Assembly (NCBI RefSeq): GCF_001425705.1
Contig: NZ_LMDC01000028.1
Location: forward strand, 1,061,119 to 1,125,118
Length of the DNA: 64,000 nt
Source: Pelomonas sp. Root1217
Lineage (GTDB): Bacteria; Pseudomonadota; Gammaproteobacteria; Burkholderiales; Burkholderiaceae_C
Direction: 5' to 3'
Below are positions 24,295-32,191 of the stretch, piece after piece. The notes under the pieces are model-generated. The model saw nothing but the letters and a program-made list of their open reading frames with translations, made no database searches and was not told the DNA's origin. A program made the translations under genes and the position numbers. Every line of letters starts with the position of its first letter. Within the stretch, counting starts at the first letter, position 1.

Positions 24295-26240
24295 CGTGGC
24301 GTCATTCCCATTGCTTGCTCCAGTGCAGCCGGGTCATAGACCTGGCCACCTTTGATGGTGCGGTAGACACGCCGGATGTCGCTCATGTTGGCAAGCGGAT
24401 CACCGTCGACCAGGATCATGTCGGCCAGCTTGCCCGGCGTGATGCTGCCGCGGTCCTTCTCGACGCCGAGCACGCGCGCCGGCACCAGCGTGGCGATGCG
24501 CAGCACCTCCGCATTGGCAATGCCGGCCTGCGCGTACAGCTCCAGCTCGCGGTGCAGGCTGTAGCCGGCGAAGCCGTCGCTGCCCGGCATGATCGTGACG
24601 CCGCCGTCGTGAAGCCGCTTGAGCATGCGCAGCAGGCCCGGCAGGGCCTGGGCATAGACGGCCTCCTTGCCGGCCGGCACGGCGACGGCGCCCGACAGCT
24701 GGCGGCGCTTCACGACCGTCGGGAAGCGCTGCACCACCGGCCGCAGCGCCGGCGCGGCGCGCGCGGGTTCGCCGGAGAACAGGCCCTCCAGCACGACCAT
24801 GGTCGGGTCCAGCACGGTCTGGTGCTGGCGCAGAAAGGTGACGAAATCCGTGAAGCGGCCGTCATTGAAGTCGAACTGCGCCAGCCGGTCGGCCAGCACC
24901 GTGTAGCGATCACGCGTGCGCGTGTCCTTCACGTCGGGGAAGAAGTTCAGCAGGATGAAGTTCAGGTGTTGGATCTCGTCGGCCCCGGCCTCGACGAAGG
25001 CGCGCGCGAAGGTGAAGGCCGGCACATGGCCGCTGACGCGCAGACCGCGCTCGTGGGCGCGGTCGGCCACCGTCGCCACCAGCGCCGGGCTGAAGGACGA
25101 ATAGATCTTGACCTGGGCATAGCCGTGGTCGGCGTACCAGTCGACCGCAGCCCGCGCCTTCTCGGGCGTGTCGACCTTCACGTCGGTTGGGCCGGCCAGC
25201 GGACCGATGCCTTCGATGATGCCCGACAGCGTCACACGCGGGCCCAGCTCCGTGCCGGCGTCAAAGCGCTTCACGCGGGCCAGCATCGGCAGGTTGTCGT
25301 TGGCCATGTCACGGCCACTGGTCACGCCGGCGATGAGGTCGAACACGCCGTCGACGCTGCTGAAGTGCTGGTGGACATCCCACAGGCCCGGCATCAGGAA
25401 GCGGCCGGCGGCGTCGAGCAGCTCGGCATCCGCCGGCGCGTCGACGTCGGCGTCCGGGCCAACGCGCACGATGCGCTCGCCGCGGATCAGCACGCTGGTT
25501 CCTGCCCGCACGCTCAGGGAGACGGGGTCGAACAGGCGCGCATGGCGGATCAGCAGCGCGCCCCTGGGCTTGTGCGTCTGCTGCTGCACCAGGCGTGCAT
25601 GCCAGGCCTGGTCCGCCGCCTGCTGGGCGGCCTGCAGGCTGGCCAGGCGCGGCAGCGTCGCGGCCTCCAGCACCTCGAACCAGTCGTCGATGACGCCGGC
25701 CGTCTCGCCCTTGTCGTCCAGCCAGACCGGCACCGGTGTGAACTCGATGCCGCCGATGCGGTACAGCGTCAGCGGGCCCAGCGTGTCGCCCTGCTCCAGC
25801 CAGGCTTCGCCGGCCGGCAGCAGCTTCAGGCGCCGGCCCGGCGCCTTCAACAGCGCGCGCGTCAGCACACCCATGAATTCCGGGGGCGCGTTGGCCGGCA
25901 GGTAGAAGCCGGCCGCGCGCGTCTCGCCCGTCTCGATGCGGTTGCGCCAGCGCGCCAGGCCCGCCGCATCACGCGCGAAATGCTCGCTGAACTCGACCTT
26001 CCAGTAGTCGTTGCCCTTGGCCTCGTAGCCGAGCGGCAGGCCGTTGCCATCGAGCTGCCAGCGCGCCTGGATGACATCGCCGCGGCCGCGGTCGTTGAAG
26101 CGATAGTCGGCCACGGTGACGCCGGGCTCTGGCACCGTGATCGTCTGCGTGCCGGCCGCGTTGCCATGGATCTGGACCTGGTCCTCGCGGGCCTGCGCAG
26201 CGCCTGCGAGCAGGGCCAAAACGAGCAGCCACTGCTTCAT
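24291..26240 (-). CDS. Exported amidohydrolase-family protein with N-terminal extra domain
   Basis: A 649-residue protein with a signal peptide (1-17, ending GAAQA). The first 220 residues form a beta-rich domain not needed for catalysis. The amidohydrolase barrel follows from about 235 (LLIRHARLFDPVSLSV): H-x-H in LWDVHQHFSS, GVTSGRDM, the Lys-containing strand YAQVKIYSSF, GHVPAF, EIQHLNF, and MPGSDGFAGYSLHRELELY with the catalytic Asp; ARVLGVEKDRGSITPGKLADMILVDGDP is the closing motif. It fits imidazolonepropionase/prolidase-like secreted hydrolases. It sits between the dipeptidase and RidA genes with ATGA overlaps, suggesting peptide or N-acyl amino-acid breakdown. Confidence 0.87.
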   Translation of the reverse strand: MKQWLLVLALLAGAAQAREDQVQIHGNAAGTQTITVPEPGVTVADYRFNDRGRGDVIQARWQLDGNGLPLGYEAKGNDYWKVEFSEHFARDAAGLARWRNRIETGETRAAGFYLPANAPPEFMGVLTRALLKAPGRRLKLLPAGEAWLEQGDTLGPLTLYRIGGIEFTPVPVWLDDKGETAGVIDDWFEVLEAATLPRLASLQAAQQAADQAWHARLVQQQTHKPRGALLIRHARLFDPVSLSVRAGTSVLIRGERIVRVGPDADVDAPADAELLDAAGRFLMPGLWDVHQHFSSVDGVFDLIAGVTSGRDMANDNLPMLARVKRFDAGTELGPRVTLSGIIEGIGPLAGPTDVKVDTPEKARAAVDWYADHGYAQVKIYSSFSPALVATVADRAHERGLRVSGHVPAFTFARAFVEAGADEIQHLNFILLNFFPDVKDTRTRDRYTVLADRLAQFDFNDGRFTDFVTFLRQHQTVLDPTMVVLEGLFSGEPARAAPALRPVVQRFPTVVKRRQLSGAVAVPAGKEAVYAQALPGLLRMLKRLHDGGVTIMPGSDGFAGYSLHRELELYAQAGIANAEVLRIATLVPARVLGVEKDRGSITPGKLADMILVDGDPLANMSDIRRVYRTIKGGQVYDPAALEQAMGMTPR

Positions 26241-27298
26241 TGCCAGGCCTGCGCCATCACGCGGCGGAAATTGCCACCGAGGATCTTGTCAATGCGCGCT
26301 GAGCTGTGACCGCGGGCCGCCAGCAACTGGGCCAGCTCGATGAACTGCATCGGCCCGCAGAGATCGGGCAAGAAGAGGCTGACGTCCGGCGTCTCACCCG
26401 GCGCGCCGATGCCCATACTGCGCCGCAGCTCGGTCTCGGCGGCGAGCATGGCGCGGTAGGCGTCCATGTCGTCGATGGCCGTCGTGCCGCCGTCGGTACC
26501 GAGGCCCACATGGTCCTCGCCGCAGACGTCGATGGCGTGCTCCAGATGATGGATGAGGTCCGAGGCCATGGGCTGGCCGGCCAGGCGCAGATAGGGCATG
26601 AAGTACAGCCCGACGACGCCGCCCTTGTCAGCCAGCAGGCGCAGCTCGGCGTCGCTCTTGTTGCGCGGATGGTCGGCCACGGCGCGGCAGCCGGTGTGGG
26701 TGATGGCCACGGGCCGGCGTGCGACGCGCAGCGCGTCCAGGCAGGTCTGCTCACTGCTGTGGCTGAGGTCGACGAGCACGCTTTCGGTCTGCAGCCGCTC
26801 GACGACCTCGGCGCCAAAGCCGCTCAGGCCGGTGTCGTCAGGCACTGTCGCGCCGCAGCCGACGGCGTTGCGGCCGTTGTAGGTGAGCTGGATGACGCGC
26901 ACGCCCAGATTGGCGAACAGCGCGACGCGCTCGACATCGCGGCCCAGCATCTCGGTGTTCTGAAAGCCGTAGATGACGCCGGTCTGGCCTCCTGCGCGGG
27001 CGGCGTCGAAGTCGGCGGCCGTGTGGACCTTGCGCAGCAGCGCGGACCGGGCGCGGATGAAGGCGTCCCAGCCGGCGATGTCGGCCACGGTCGCCTCGAA
27101 AGGCTCGGCGCTGCCGGCAACATGGCCCAGCGTGATGTTGACAGCCGTGAGGCCGGCCGCGCGGGCATCGCCCAGCGAGCGCTCGTCGACGTTCTGGCCG
27201 GTGCTGCTGTAGGCCATCTCGCTGCGGTCGCCGGCGCTGGGCTGGATGCGGATGTTGGGGTTGTCGAGGACACCCAGGGCGTTGATCACGAGGTTCAT
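26237..27298 (-). CDS. M19 (membrane dipeptidase)-family protein with altered metal site
   Basis: A 353-residue protein of the renal dipeptidase family: LVDLSHSS, PVAITHTGCRAV, GLGTDGGTT and the C-terminal ILGGNFRRVM are clear. The usual N-terminal H-x-D ligands are replaced by VINALGVLDNPN, and the bridging Glu region reads YGFQNTEML, so half of the binuclear metal site appears to be missing or moved. There is no signal peptide, so it should be cytoplasmic. Coupled to the amidohydrolase (downstream) and the MFS permease (upstream). Dipeptide or D-amino-acid dipeptide cleavage is the family role; activity here is uncertain. Confidence 0.82.
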   Translation of the reverse strand: MNLVINALGVLDNPNIRIQPSAGDRSEMAYSSTGQNVDERSLGDARAAGLTAVNITLGHVAGSAEPFEATVADIAGWDAFIRARSALLRKVHTAADFDAARAGGQTGVIYGFQNTEMLGRDVERVALFANLGVRVIQLTYNGRNAVGCGATVPDDTGLSGFGAEVVERLQTESVLVDLSHSSEQTCLDALRVARRPVAITHTGCRAVADHPRNKSDAELRLLADKGGVVGLYFMPYLRLAGQPMASDLIHHLEHAIDVCGEDHVGLGTDGGTTAIDDMDAYRAMLAAETELRRSMGIGAPGETPDVSLFLPDLCGPMQFIELAQLLAARGHSSARIDKILGGNFRRVMAQAWQ

Positions 27299-28575
27299 CG
27301 GGGCTTCTGGATTTTCAGCAAAGGCAACAACAGCAGGCAGCTCAGGCCGACGAGGGCGTCCAGGCCCAGCGTGGCGGCATAACCCCAGTGCTGGACGGCA
27401 TAGCCCTGCCAGACGACGCTGTAGGTGATGGAGAGATTGGTCAGCGCCATGTAGGCGGCGAACTGCGTGGCGGCGACGGCCGGCTGCGTGATGCCGATGA
27501 AGACGGCCACGCGCGCGCCGTAGATGAAGCCGAACAGCAGCTGGTAGGTGACGACGGCGGCCATGAAGGCGGTGGCCAGCGCCGCGGGCGCGGCCTGGCC
27601 CGGCACCCAGCCCTGGCGTTGCAGTTCAAACAGCAGATAGACGCCCGGCAGGCTCAGCAGCGCCACATAGGTGGCCAGCGCCCGGCGCAGGTTGACGCGG
27701 TCGGACAGCCAGCCGCCAATGACGCAGGTGACGGCCGTGGCCGCCTGCGAGGCCGTGGCCAGCCAGCCGATCTGCTCGTTGGACAGGCCCAGGTCGACGG
27801 CCAGGTTGGACTGCAGCCCGCGGGCCAGTGCCATGGCCGAGATGGGCAGCACGGCGAACAGCAGGCCGGCCAAGGCCAGGCGCGAGCCGAACAAGGCCTG
27901 AAGGGCCTGACGCAGGAAGGCGAGGACCTCGCTGCCCGCGGCGGCCAGGCCGGCCGAAGCGGGCCTGGCGGATTGGGTCGGGGCCTCGCGCATCGGCAGG
28001 ACGACCAGGCCCAGCACCGCCGCAATGACCAGCGCCAGCACCAGGATGCCGGTGCTGAAGCCGATGCGGCCGATCAACAGCAGCGCCCCGCCGCCGCCGA
28101 TCAGCACGCCCAGGGACTGGCCACCGAACATCATGCCGCTGGCAAAGGCGCGCTCGTCCTCGCGCAGCGTCGTCACCGCCAGCGCATCGACGGCCACATC
28201 CTGCACCGCGCCGAACAGGTTGTGCACGACGAGCAATGCGGTGAACAGGCCGAGCTGGGTGGCGAGGTCGAGGCTGGCCAGCGGCAGCAGGGTCGCCACC
28301 ATCATCAGCTGCGCGCCAAGAATCCAGCCACGGCGCGGGCCCAGGCGCCTGCACGCGATCAGGTCGATGAAGGGGCCGTAGGCCCATTTGAAGGCCCAGG
28401 GCAGCAGCACGAGGCCCAGGAACCCGCCGATCTCGGCCGTGCCCACGCCCTGACGGCGCAGCTGCGTCGCCACCGTCGTCATCGCGAAGCCGATGGGCAG
28501 GCCCTCGGTCAGGTACATCAGGAAGAACGCCGCGATGCGCCCTTTGCGGGTCGCCAGCAGATTGGGCAGTCGCAT
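27295..28575 (-). CDS. MFS permease, AmpG-like
   Basis: A 426-residue integral membrane protein with about 12 helices. The opening FLMYLTEGLPIGFAMTTVATQLRRQGVGTAEIGGFLGLVLLPWAFKWAYGPFID is the AmpG/acetyl-CoA-transporter-like signature, and NLFGAVQDVAVDALAV is the matching helix-4/5 motif. AmpG imports muropeptides; together with the dipeptidase and amidohydrolase genes downstream, import of peptides or cell-wall fragments is a reasonable guess. It is the first gene of the operon, and its promoter faces the divergent TetR gene. Confidence 0.85.
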   Translation of the reverse strand: MRLPNLLATRKGRIAAFFLMYLTEGLPIGFAMTTVATQLRRQGVGTAEIGGFLGLVLLPWAFKWAYGPFIDLIACRRLGPRRGWILGAQLMMVATLLPLASLDLATQLGLFTALLVVHNLFGAVQDVAVDALAVTTLREDERAFASGMMFGGQSLGVLIGGGGALLLIGRIGFSTGILVLALVIAAVLGLVVLPMREAPTQSARPASAGLAAAGSEVLAFLRQALQALFGSRLALAGLLFAVLPISAMALARGLQSNLAVDLGLSNEQIGWLATASQAATAVTCVIGGWLSDRVNLRRALATYVALLSLPGVYLLFELQRQGWVPGQAAPAALATAFMAAVVTYQLLFGFIYGARVAVFIGITQPAVAATQFAAYMALTNLSITYSVVWQGYAVQHWGYAATLGLDALVGLSCLLLLPLLKIQKPR

Positions 28576-28609
28576 CGCCTGTCGTCTCCCTTCGCGTGAA
28601 CACGATTCG

Positions 28610-28628
28610 ATTCTAGAATTTCATTCTA
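28610..28628. promoter_or_regulatory. Probable TetR operator
   Basis: In an otherwise GC-rich sequence, ATTCT-AGAAT-TTC-ATTCT runs up to the TetR start codon. It contains the perfect palindrome ATTCTAGAAT (28610-28619) and AGAAT-N3-ATTCT (28615-28627), both centred in the 53-base gap between the MFS and TetR genes. A TetR protein bound here would block both divergent genes. Confidence 0.6.
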
Positions 28629-29264
28629 ATGAGCAAGACCCGAGGTTCTACTGCCCTGGACGCCGTGCTGGCACTGGCCTGCCCCGGCGAGCGCGGCGCC
28701 AGCCGGCGCGCGGTGCTGCTGCACGCCCTGCCCTGCTTCAACGCCCGCGGCATCGAGGCCGCCACCATCGAGGAACTGCGCCAGCGCAGCGGCCAGAGCG
28801 TGGGCACGATCTACCACCACTTCGGCAACAAGGAAGGCGTGGCGGCAGCCCTGTTCTTCGCCGGCTTCGACGATCAGAGCCGCACCATCGCCCTGCGCAC
28901 CGAGGGTGTCGCCGATGCCCATGCCGTGGTGGTTGCGCTGGTGACCGCCTATGTGGACTGGGTGACCGCCCTGCCCGAGCTGGCGGCTTTTCTCTTCATG
29001 GCCCGCGAGACCGTGGCCCAGGGGCCGCACGGCGATGCTCTGCGCGAGCGGCTGGAGGCGCGCTACGCCCCCATCGATGCGCGTCTGGCCGAGGGCGTCC
29101 GGGCTGGCCTCATCACCGAGCTGCCTGCCGAACTGATTCCGGCCCTCGTGCTGGGCGCCGCGGAGTCGTATTGCCGCGGTTGGCTGGCGGGGCGGCGCGA
29201 GGCCAGGCCGGCGGCCTATGCCGGGCTGCTGGCCGAGGCGGCCTGGCGGGGCATCGCCGCCTAG
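28629..29264 (+). CDS. TetR family transcriptional regulator
   Basis: A 211-residue regulator: helix-turn-helix at about 28-75 (RRAVLLHALPCFNARGIEAATIEELRQRSGQSVGTIYHHFGNKEGVAAALF), then an all-helical ligand domain. It is divergent from the MFS operon, with a palindromic site between the two starts, so it probably represses that operon and itself. Its TAG stop shares the CTAG sequence with the stop of the convergent retropepsin gene. Confidence 0.9.
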   Translation: MSKTRGSTALDAVLALACPGERGASRRAVLLHALPCFNARGIEAATIEELRQRSGQSVGTIYHHFGNKEGVAAALFFAGFDDQSRTIALRTEGVADAHAVVVALVTAYVDWVTALPELAAFLFMARETVAQGPHGDALRERLEARYAPIDARLAEGVRAGLITELPAELIPALVLGAAESYCRGWLAGRREARPAAYAGLLAEAAWRGIAA

Positions 29265-31039
29265 GAAGCTGCAGCGCTTGCCGCTGCCGGCGCGTCCTCG
29301 GCGACGGGCAGGCCCTGCTTCCTGACCTCGTCGTCGATGTGGCGACGCTGTTTGCGCGCTGCCTCAAGGTCGCGCCGGGCGGCGTCTTCGTTACCGAGGC
29401 GACGTTGCGCCAGCGCGCGGCCGTAGAGGGCCATGGGCAGGGGCTTGATCTCGATGGCCGCATCGAAAGCCTTGAGGGCGCGCGACGCGTCGTCCAGGCG
29501 CAAATAGGCCCAGCCCAGGCTGTCGCGGGCCGACACGGCGCCGCCGTCCAGGCTCACGGATTCCTTGCAATCGTCCAGGGCCATCTTGAGGTCCAGGGCC
29601 AGGCGCACACGCAACCAACAGCGGTTGTTGAGCACGCGGGCCATGCTGAAGTCCGAGCGATGGCTGGGCATCCACAGCTCCCACTGGCGCAAGGCCTCGG
29701 GCGCGAGCTCCAGGCGGGCGTAGACGTCGGCCATGCCGGCACGCAGATGCGAGGACGGCGGCAGCCCCGCGTCCAGCGCGCGAAGGTCGGCCAGTGCGCC
29801 TTCACGCTCGCCCTTGGATACCCGCAGCGAGGCGCGCAGCGCCAGCGCCTCATCCAGCGCAGGGTGCAGGCGCAGGGCTTCGTCGAGGTCGGCCTGGGCC
29901 TTGGCGAACTGCCGCATCGACAGATGCACCCGCGCCCTTGCGAGGAAGTGCGCCTCGTTGCGGGGCTCAAGTTCGCAGGCGCGGTTCAGGTCCTCCAGCG
30001 CACGCTCATAGTCACCGCGGGCCGCGGAGGCCTCGCCGCGCCGCGCCAGGGCGAGCGCGTCGTCGGGCGAGATGTCCTCGGGCCGTGTCGCATAGCGCGC
30101 GTCGTAGGAGCCGGCAGTGCGTGCAAACACCGCGCCGCCGTTCCAGGTCGCGTAGAGCTTGCGCTGCAGCTGCGACACATAGATGCGGTGCGACAGGAAA
30201 TAGTCCAGGCCCAGCAGCATGTCCACGTCGGCACCGCTGGCCTCGTCGATGATGAACTGGCTGTTGTGGATCTTCTCGCCGCCGAACTCGAAGGTCTCGA
30301 TCGGCCCGGTCCATGCCTTGGCCTGGCCCGAGCCGGCGCCGCCGATGCGACCAATTTCGATCAGGTCGGACTCCTTCACGCCGACACGCCTGGCCGTGCG
30401 CAGCTTCAGCGAGGTGCGCGGCGCGCCGGTGTCCAGCAGCGCCTTCACGTCCTGGTCGTTGACGCGGGCAGGCACCTTGATGGCCGTGTCGCTGCCGCGC
30501 GATCCCGTCTCCAGCGGCAGCACGATGATGGGCGCCTCGCCGGCCCAGTAGGCAAAGATGGTCTTGTCGCAATCGCCCTTGGGGAACATCAGCCGCACGA
30601 CGCCATGGGCAAGGTCGTATTCGGCATCGGCCATGGACAGGAAATTGCGTCCCAGAACGCCCTGGATGCCCGAACCCACCTCGTTGCCGCCGACGATGAA
30701 CTCGACGTTGTTGAGCGTGGTGCCCTGGAAGATCACCTTCTCGACGCGGGTGGCCCGCGCCTGGACGGAGCCGGTGTAGCCCCAGATGCGCAGACCGTCG
30801 GGCAGGCTCCTCAGCCGCAGGTTGAGCTGGGCCGCCACCGAGGGCGTCAGGAAACTGTAGAAGGCGCCGCTGTCGATCAGCATGGGCACTTCGGTGCCGT
30901 TCAGGTTCAGCGTGCCGATCGGGCGATGGTTGACGACGCGAACCGGGATCTCCAGCTTGCTGAGCTTGCATTCGCCCCAGGCCGGCGCGGCGGTCAAGCC
31001 TGCAGCCAGCAGCGCCCATGCGGCGCGCGCCCGAATCAT
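29261..31039 (-). CDS. Tandem retropepsin-like aspartic protease with TPR repeats
   Basis: A 592-residue exported protein. The signal peptide is about 1-22 (ending APAWG). Two retropepsin-like domains follow, each with its own Asp motif: LIDSGAFYSFL (about 55-65) and LLDTGAPRTSL (about 200-210), and each with a later hydrophobic GVLGRNFL or MLLGLDYFL strand. The second half is TPR-like (ALARRGEASAARGDYERALEDLNRACELEP, AKAQADLDEALRLHP, SRALKAFDAAIEIKP). Retropepsins normally work as two-domain units, so one chain could form a complete active site. Periplasmic location is expected. The start at 31039 is preferred; 12 additional residues from 31075 are possible. Confidence 0.82.
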   Translation of the reverse strand: MIRARAAWALLAAGLTAAPAWGECKLSKLEIPVRVVNHRPIGTLNLNGTEVPMLIDSGAFYSFLTPSVAAQLNLRLRSLPDGLRIWGYTGSVQARATRVEKVIFQGTTLNNVEFIVGGNEVGSGIQGVLGRNFLSMADAEYDLAHGVVRLMFPKGDCDKTIFAYWAGEAPIIVLPLETGSRGSDTAIKVPARVNDQDVKALLDTGAPRTSLKLRTARRVGVKESDLIEIGRIGGAGSGQAKAWTGPIETFEFGGEKIHNSQFIIDEASGADVDMLLGLDYFLSHRIYVSQLQRKLYATWNGGAVFARTAGSYDARYATRPEDISPDDALALARRGEASAARGDYERALEDLNRACELEPRNEAHFLARARVHLSMRQFAKAQADLDEALRLHPALDEALALRASLRVSKGEREGALADLRALDAGLPPSSHLRAGMADVYARLELAPEALRQWELWMPSHRSDFSMARVLNNRCWLRVRLALDLKMALDDCKESVSLDGGAVSARDSLGWAYLRLDDASRALKAFDAAIEIKPLPMALYGRALAQRRLGNEDAARRDLEAARKQRRHIDDEVRKQGLPVAEDAPAAASAAAS

Positions 31040-31208
31040 CTTCACCTGATCTCCTGGCTTCTTGATCTGGCGCATTCGAGCGCCCGGCGCGCACTCTAAG
31101 GCGAGCAGGGCGAGGCCGGAACGCGGACACCACGGATGCCGGGGGTGAGCGGCAGCACCCGCCGGGGTAAACCATGTGGCTGCAAATGAACCGCGTAAGC
31201 TATCTTAT

Positions 31209-31223
31209 TGAACCGCCGTTTCA
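31209..31223. promoter_or_regulatory. Putative KdgR/IclR-type operator upstream of kdgK
   Basis: TGAACC-GCC-GTTTCA, an imperfect dyad with AT-rich flanks, 10 bases before the GTG start of kdgK. It matches the half-site TGAAAC-N3-GTTTCA known from KdgR boxes of pectinolytic enterobacteria and is related to sites at 53872, 53950 and 61972. Confidence 0.5.
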
Positions 31224-31233
31224 TTTTTTATCC

Positions 31234-32187
31234 GTGAACACTTTCCCCTCGGCCCCCTCCCGGCCGGTGTCCATTGCCGCCCTGGGCGAATGCATGCTCG
31301 AATTGCAGGGCCAGGCCTTTGGCCAGCTGCGCCAGAGCTTTGGCGGCGACACGTTGAACACCGCCGTCTACCTGGCCCGCTGCGGCGGTGCGAACCTGCG
31401 CGTGCACTATGCGACGGCCCTGGGCGACGACTCGCTGAGCGCCGGGCTGCTGGAGCGCTGGGGGGCCGAAGGCGTGCAGACCGGCCTGGTGCAGCGCCTG
31501 CCGGGCCGCCTGCCGGGGCTGTACCTGATCGAGCTCGACGAGGGCGGCGAGCGACGCTTTCACTACTGGCGGGGCCAGGCGGCGGCACGGTCCTATTTCG
31601 ACACCTCGACGTCCGCCCTGGAAGAGCAGGCCGACGCACTGGACGCCCTCTATCTCTCGGGCATCAGCCTGGCGATCCTGCCACCGGCCGGCCGCGAGCG
31701 GGCGCTGGCACTGATGGCGCGCATGCGTGCCGCGGGCAAGCACGTGGCCTTCGACAACAACTTCCGCCCACGGCTGTGGGGCTCGCTGGCCGACGCGCGC
31801 TACTGGTACGACCGCGCCTTTGCCGCCTCGACGCTCGCCTTGATCACCGCCGACGACCATCAGGCCCTGCACGGCCTGGCCGACCTCGAGACAGCCGTGA
31901 CGGCTGCGCAAGCCCTGCCGGTGGCCGAGATCGCCATCAAACGTGGCGCGCTGCCGGCCCGGGTCGGCTTGAACCACGTCTGGCAGGACGTGGCCACCGA
32001 AGCCGTTGCGCGCGTCGTCGACACCACCGCCGCGGGTGACTCCTTCGCCGCCGGCTACCTGAGCCAGCGCCTGCGCGGCGCCACGCCGGCGGAAGGCGCA
32101 GCGTTCGGCAACCGGCTGGCGGCTCGCGTCATTCAGCATCCCGGCGCCCTGATCCCGCGCGACGCGATGCAAGACCTGATTGGATAG
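31234..32187 (+). CDS. kdgK: 2-keto-3-deoxygluconate kinase (PfkB family)
   Basis: A 317-residue sugar kinase: SIAALGECMLELQG and FGGDTLNTAVYLARCG at the N-terminus, HVAFDNNFRPRLW (typical of KdgK), and the PfkB motif DTTAAGDSFAAGYL with the catalytic Asp near the end. It phosphorylates 2-keto-3-deoxygluconate to KDPG, the last committed step of galacturonate and pectin catabolism. GTG at 31234 gives the N-terminus expected for the family; an ATG 20 codons upstream would run through the operator. It heads a run of pectin-related genes (PL1 lyase, GH43, TRAP transporter) on the plus strand. Confidence 0.88.
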   Translation: MNTFPSAPSRPVSIAALGECMLELQGQAFGQLRQSFGGDTLNTAVYLARCGGANLRVHYATALGDDSLSAGLLERWGAEGVQTGLVQRLPGRLPGLYLIELDEGGERRFHYWRGQAAARSYFDTSTSALEEQADALDALYLSGISLAILPPAGRERALALMARMRAAGKHVAFDNNFRPRLWGSLADARYWYDRAFAASTLALITADDHQALHGLADLETAVTAAQALPVAEIAIKRGALPARVGLNHVWQDVATEAVARVVDTTAAGDSFAAGYLSQRLRGATPAEGAAFGNRLAARVIQHPGALIPRDAMQDLIG

Positions 32188-32191
32188 GCAC

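Noticed and set aside
26237-27298. Calling the M19 protein a pseudogene
   Set aside because: The frame is intact, coupled on both sides and keeps the later metal-binding blocks; altered ligands alone do not show loss of function.
31174-31233. ATG start for kdgK 20 codons upstream
   Set aside because: It would read through the dyad at 31209 and give an N-terminus not found in the family.
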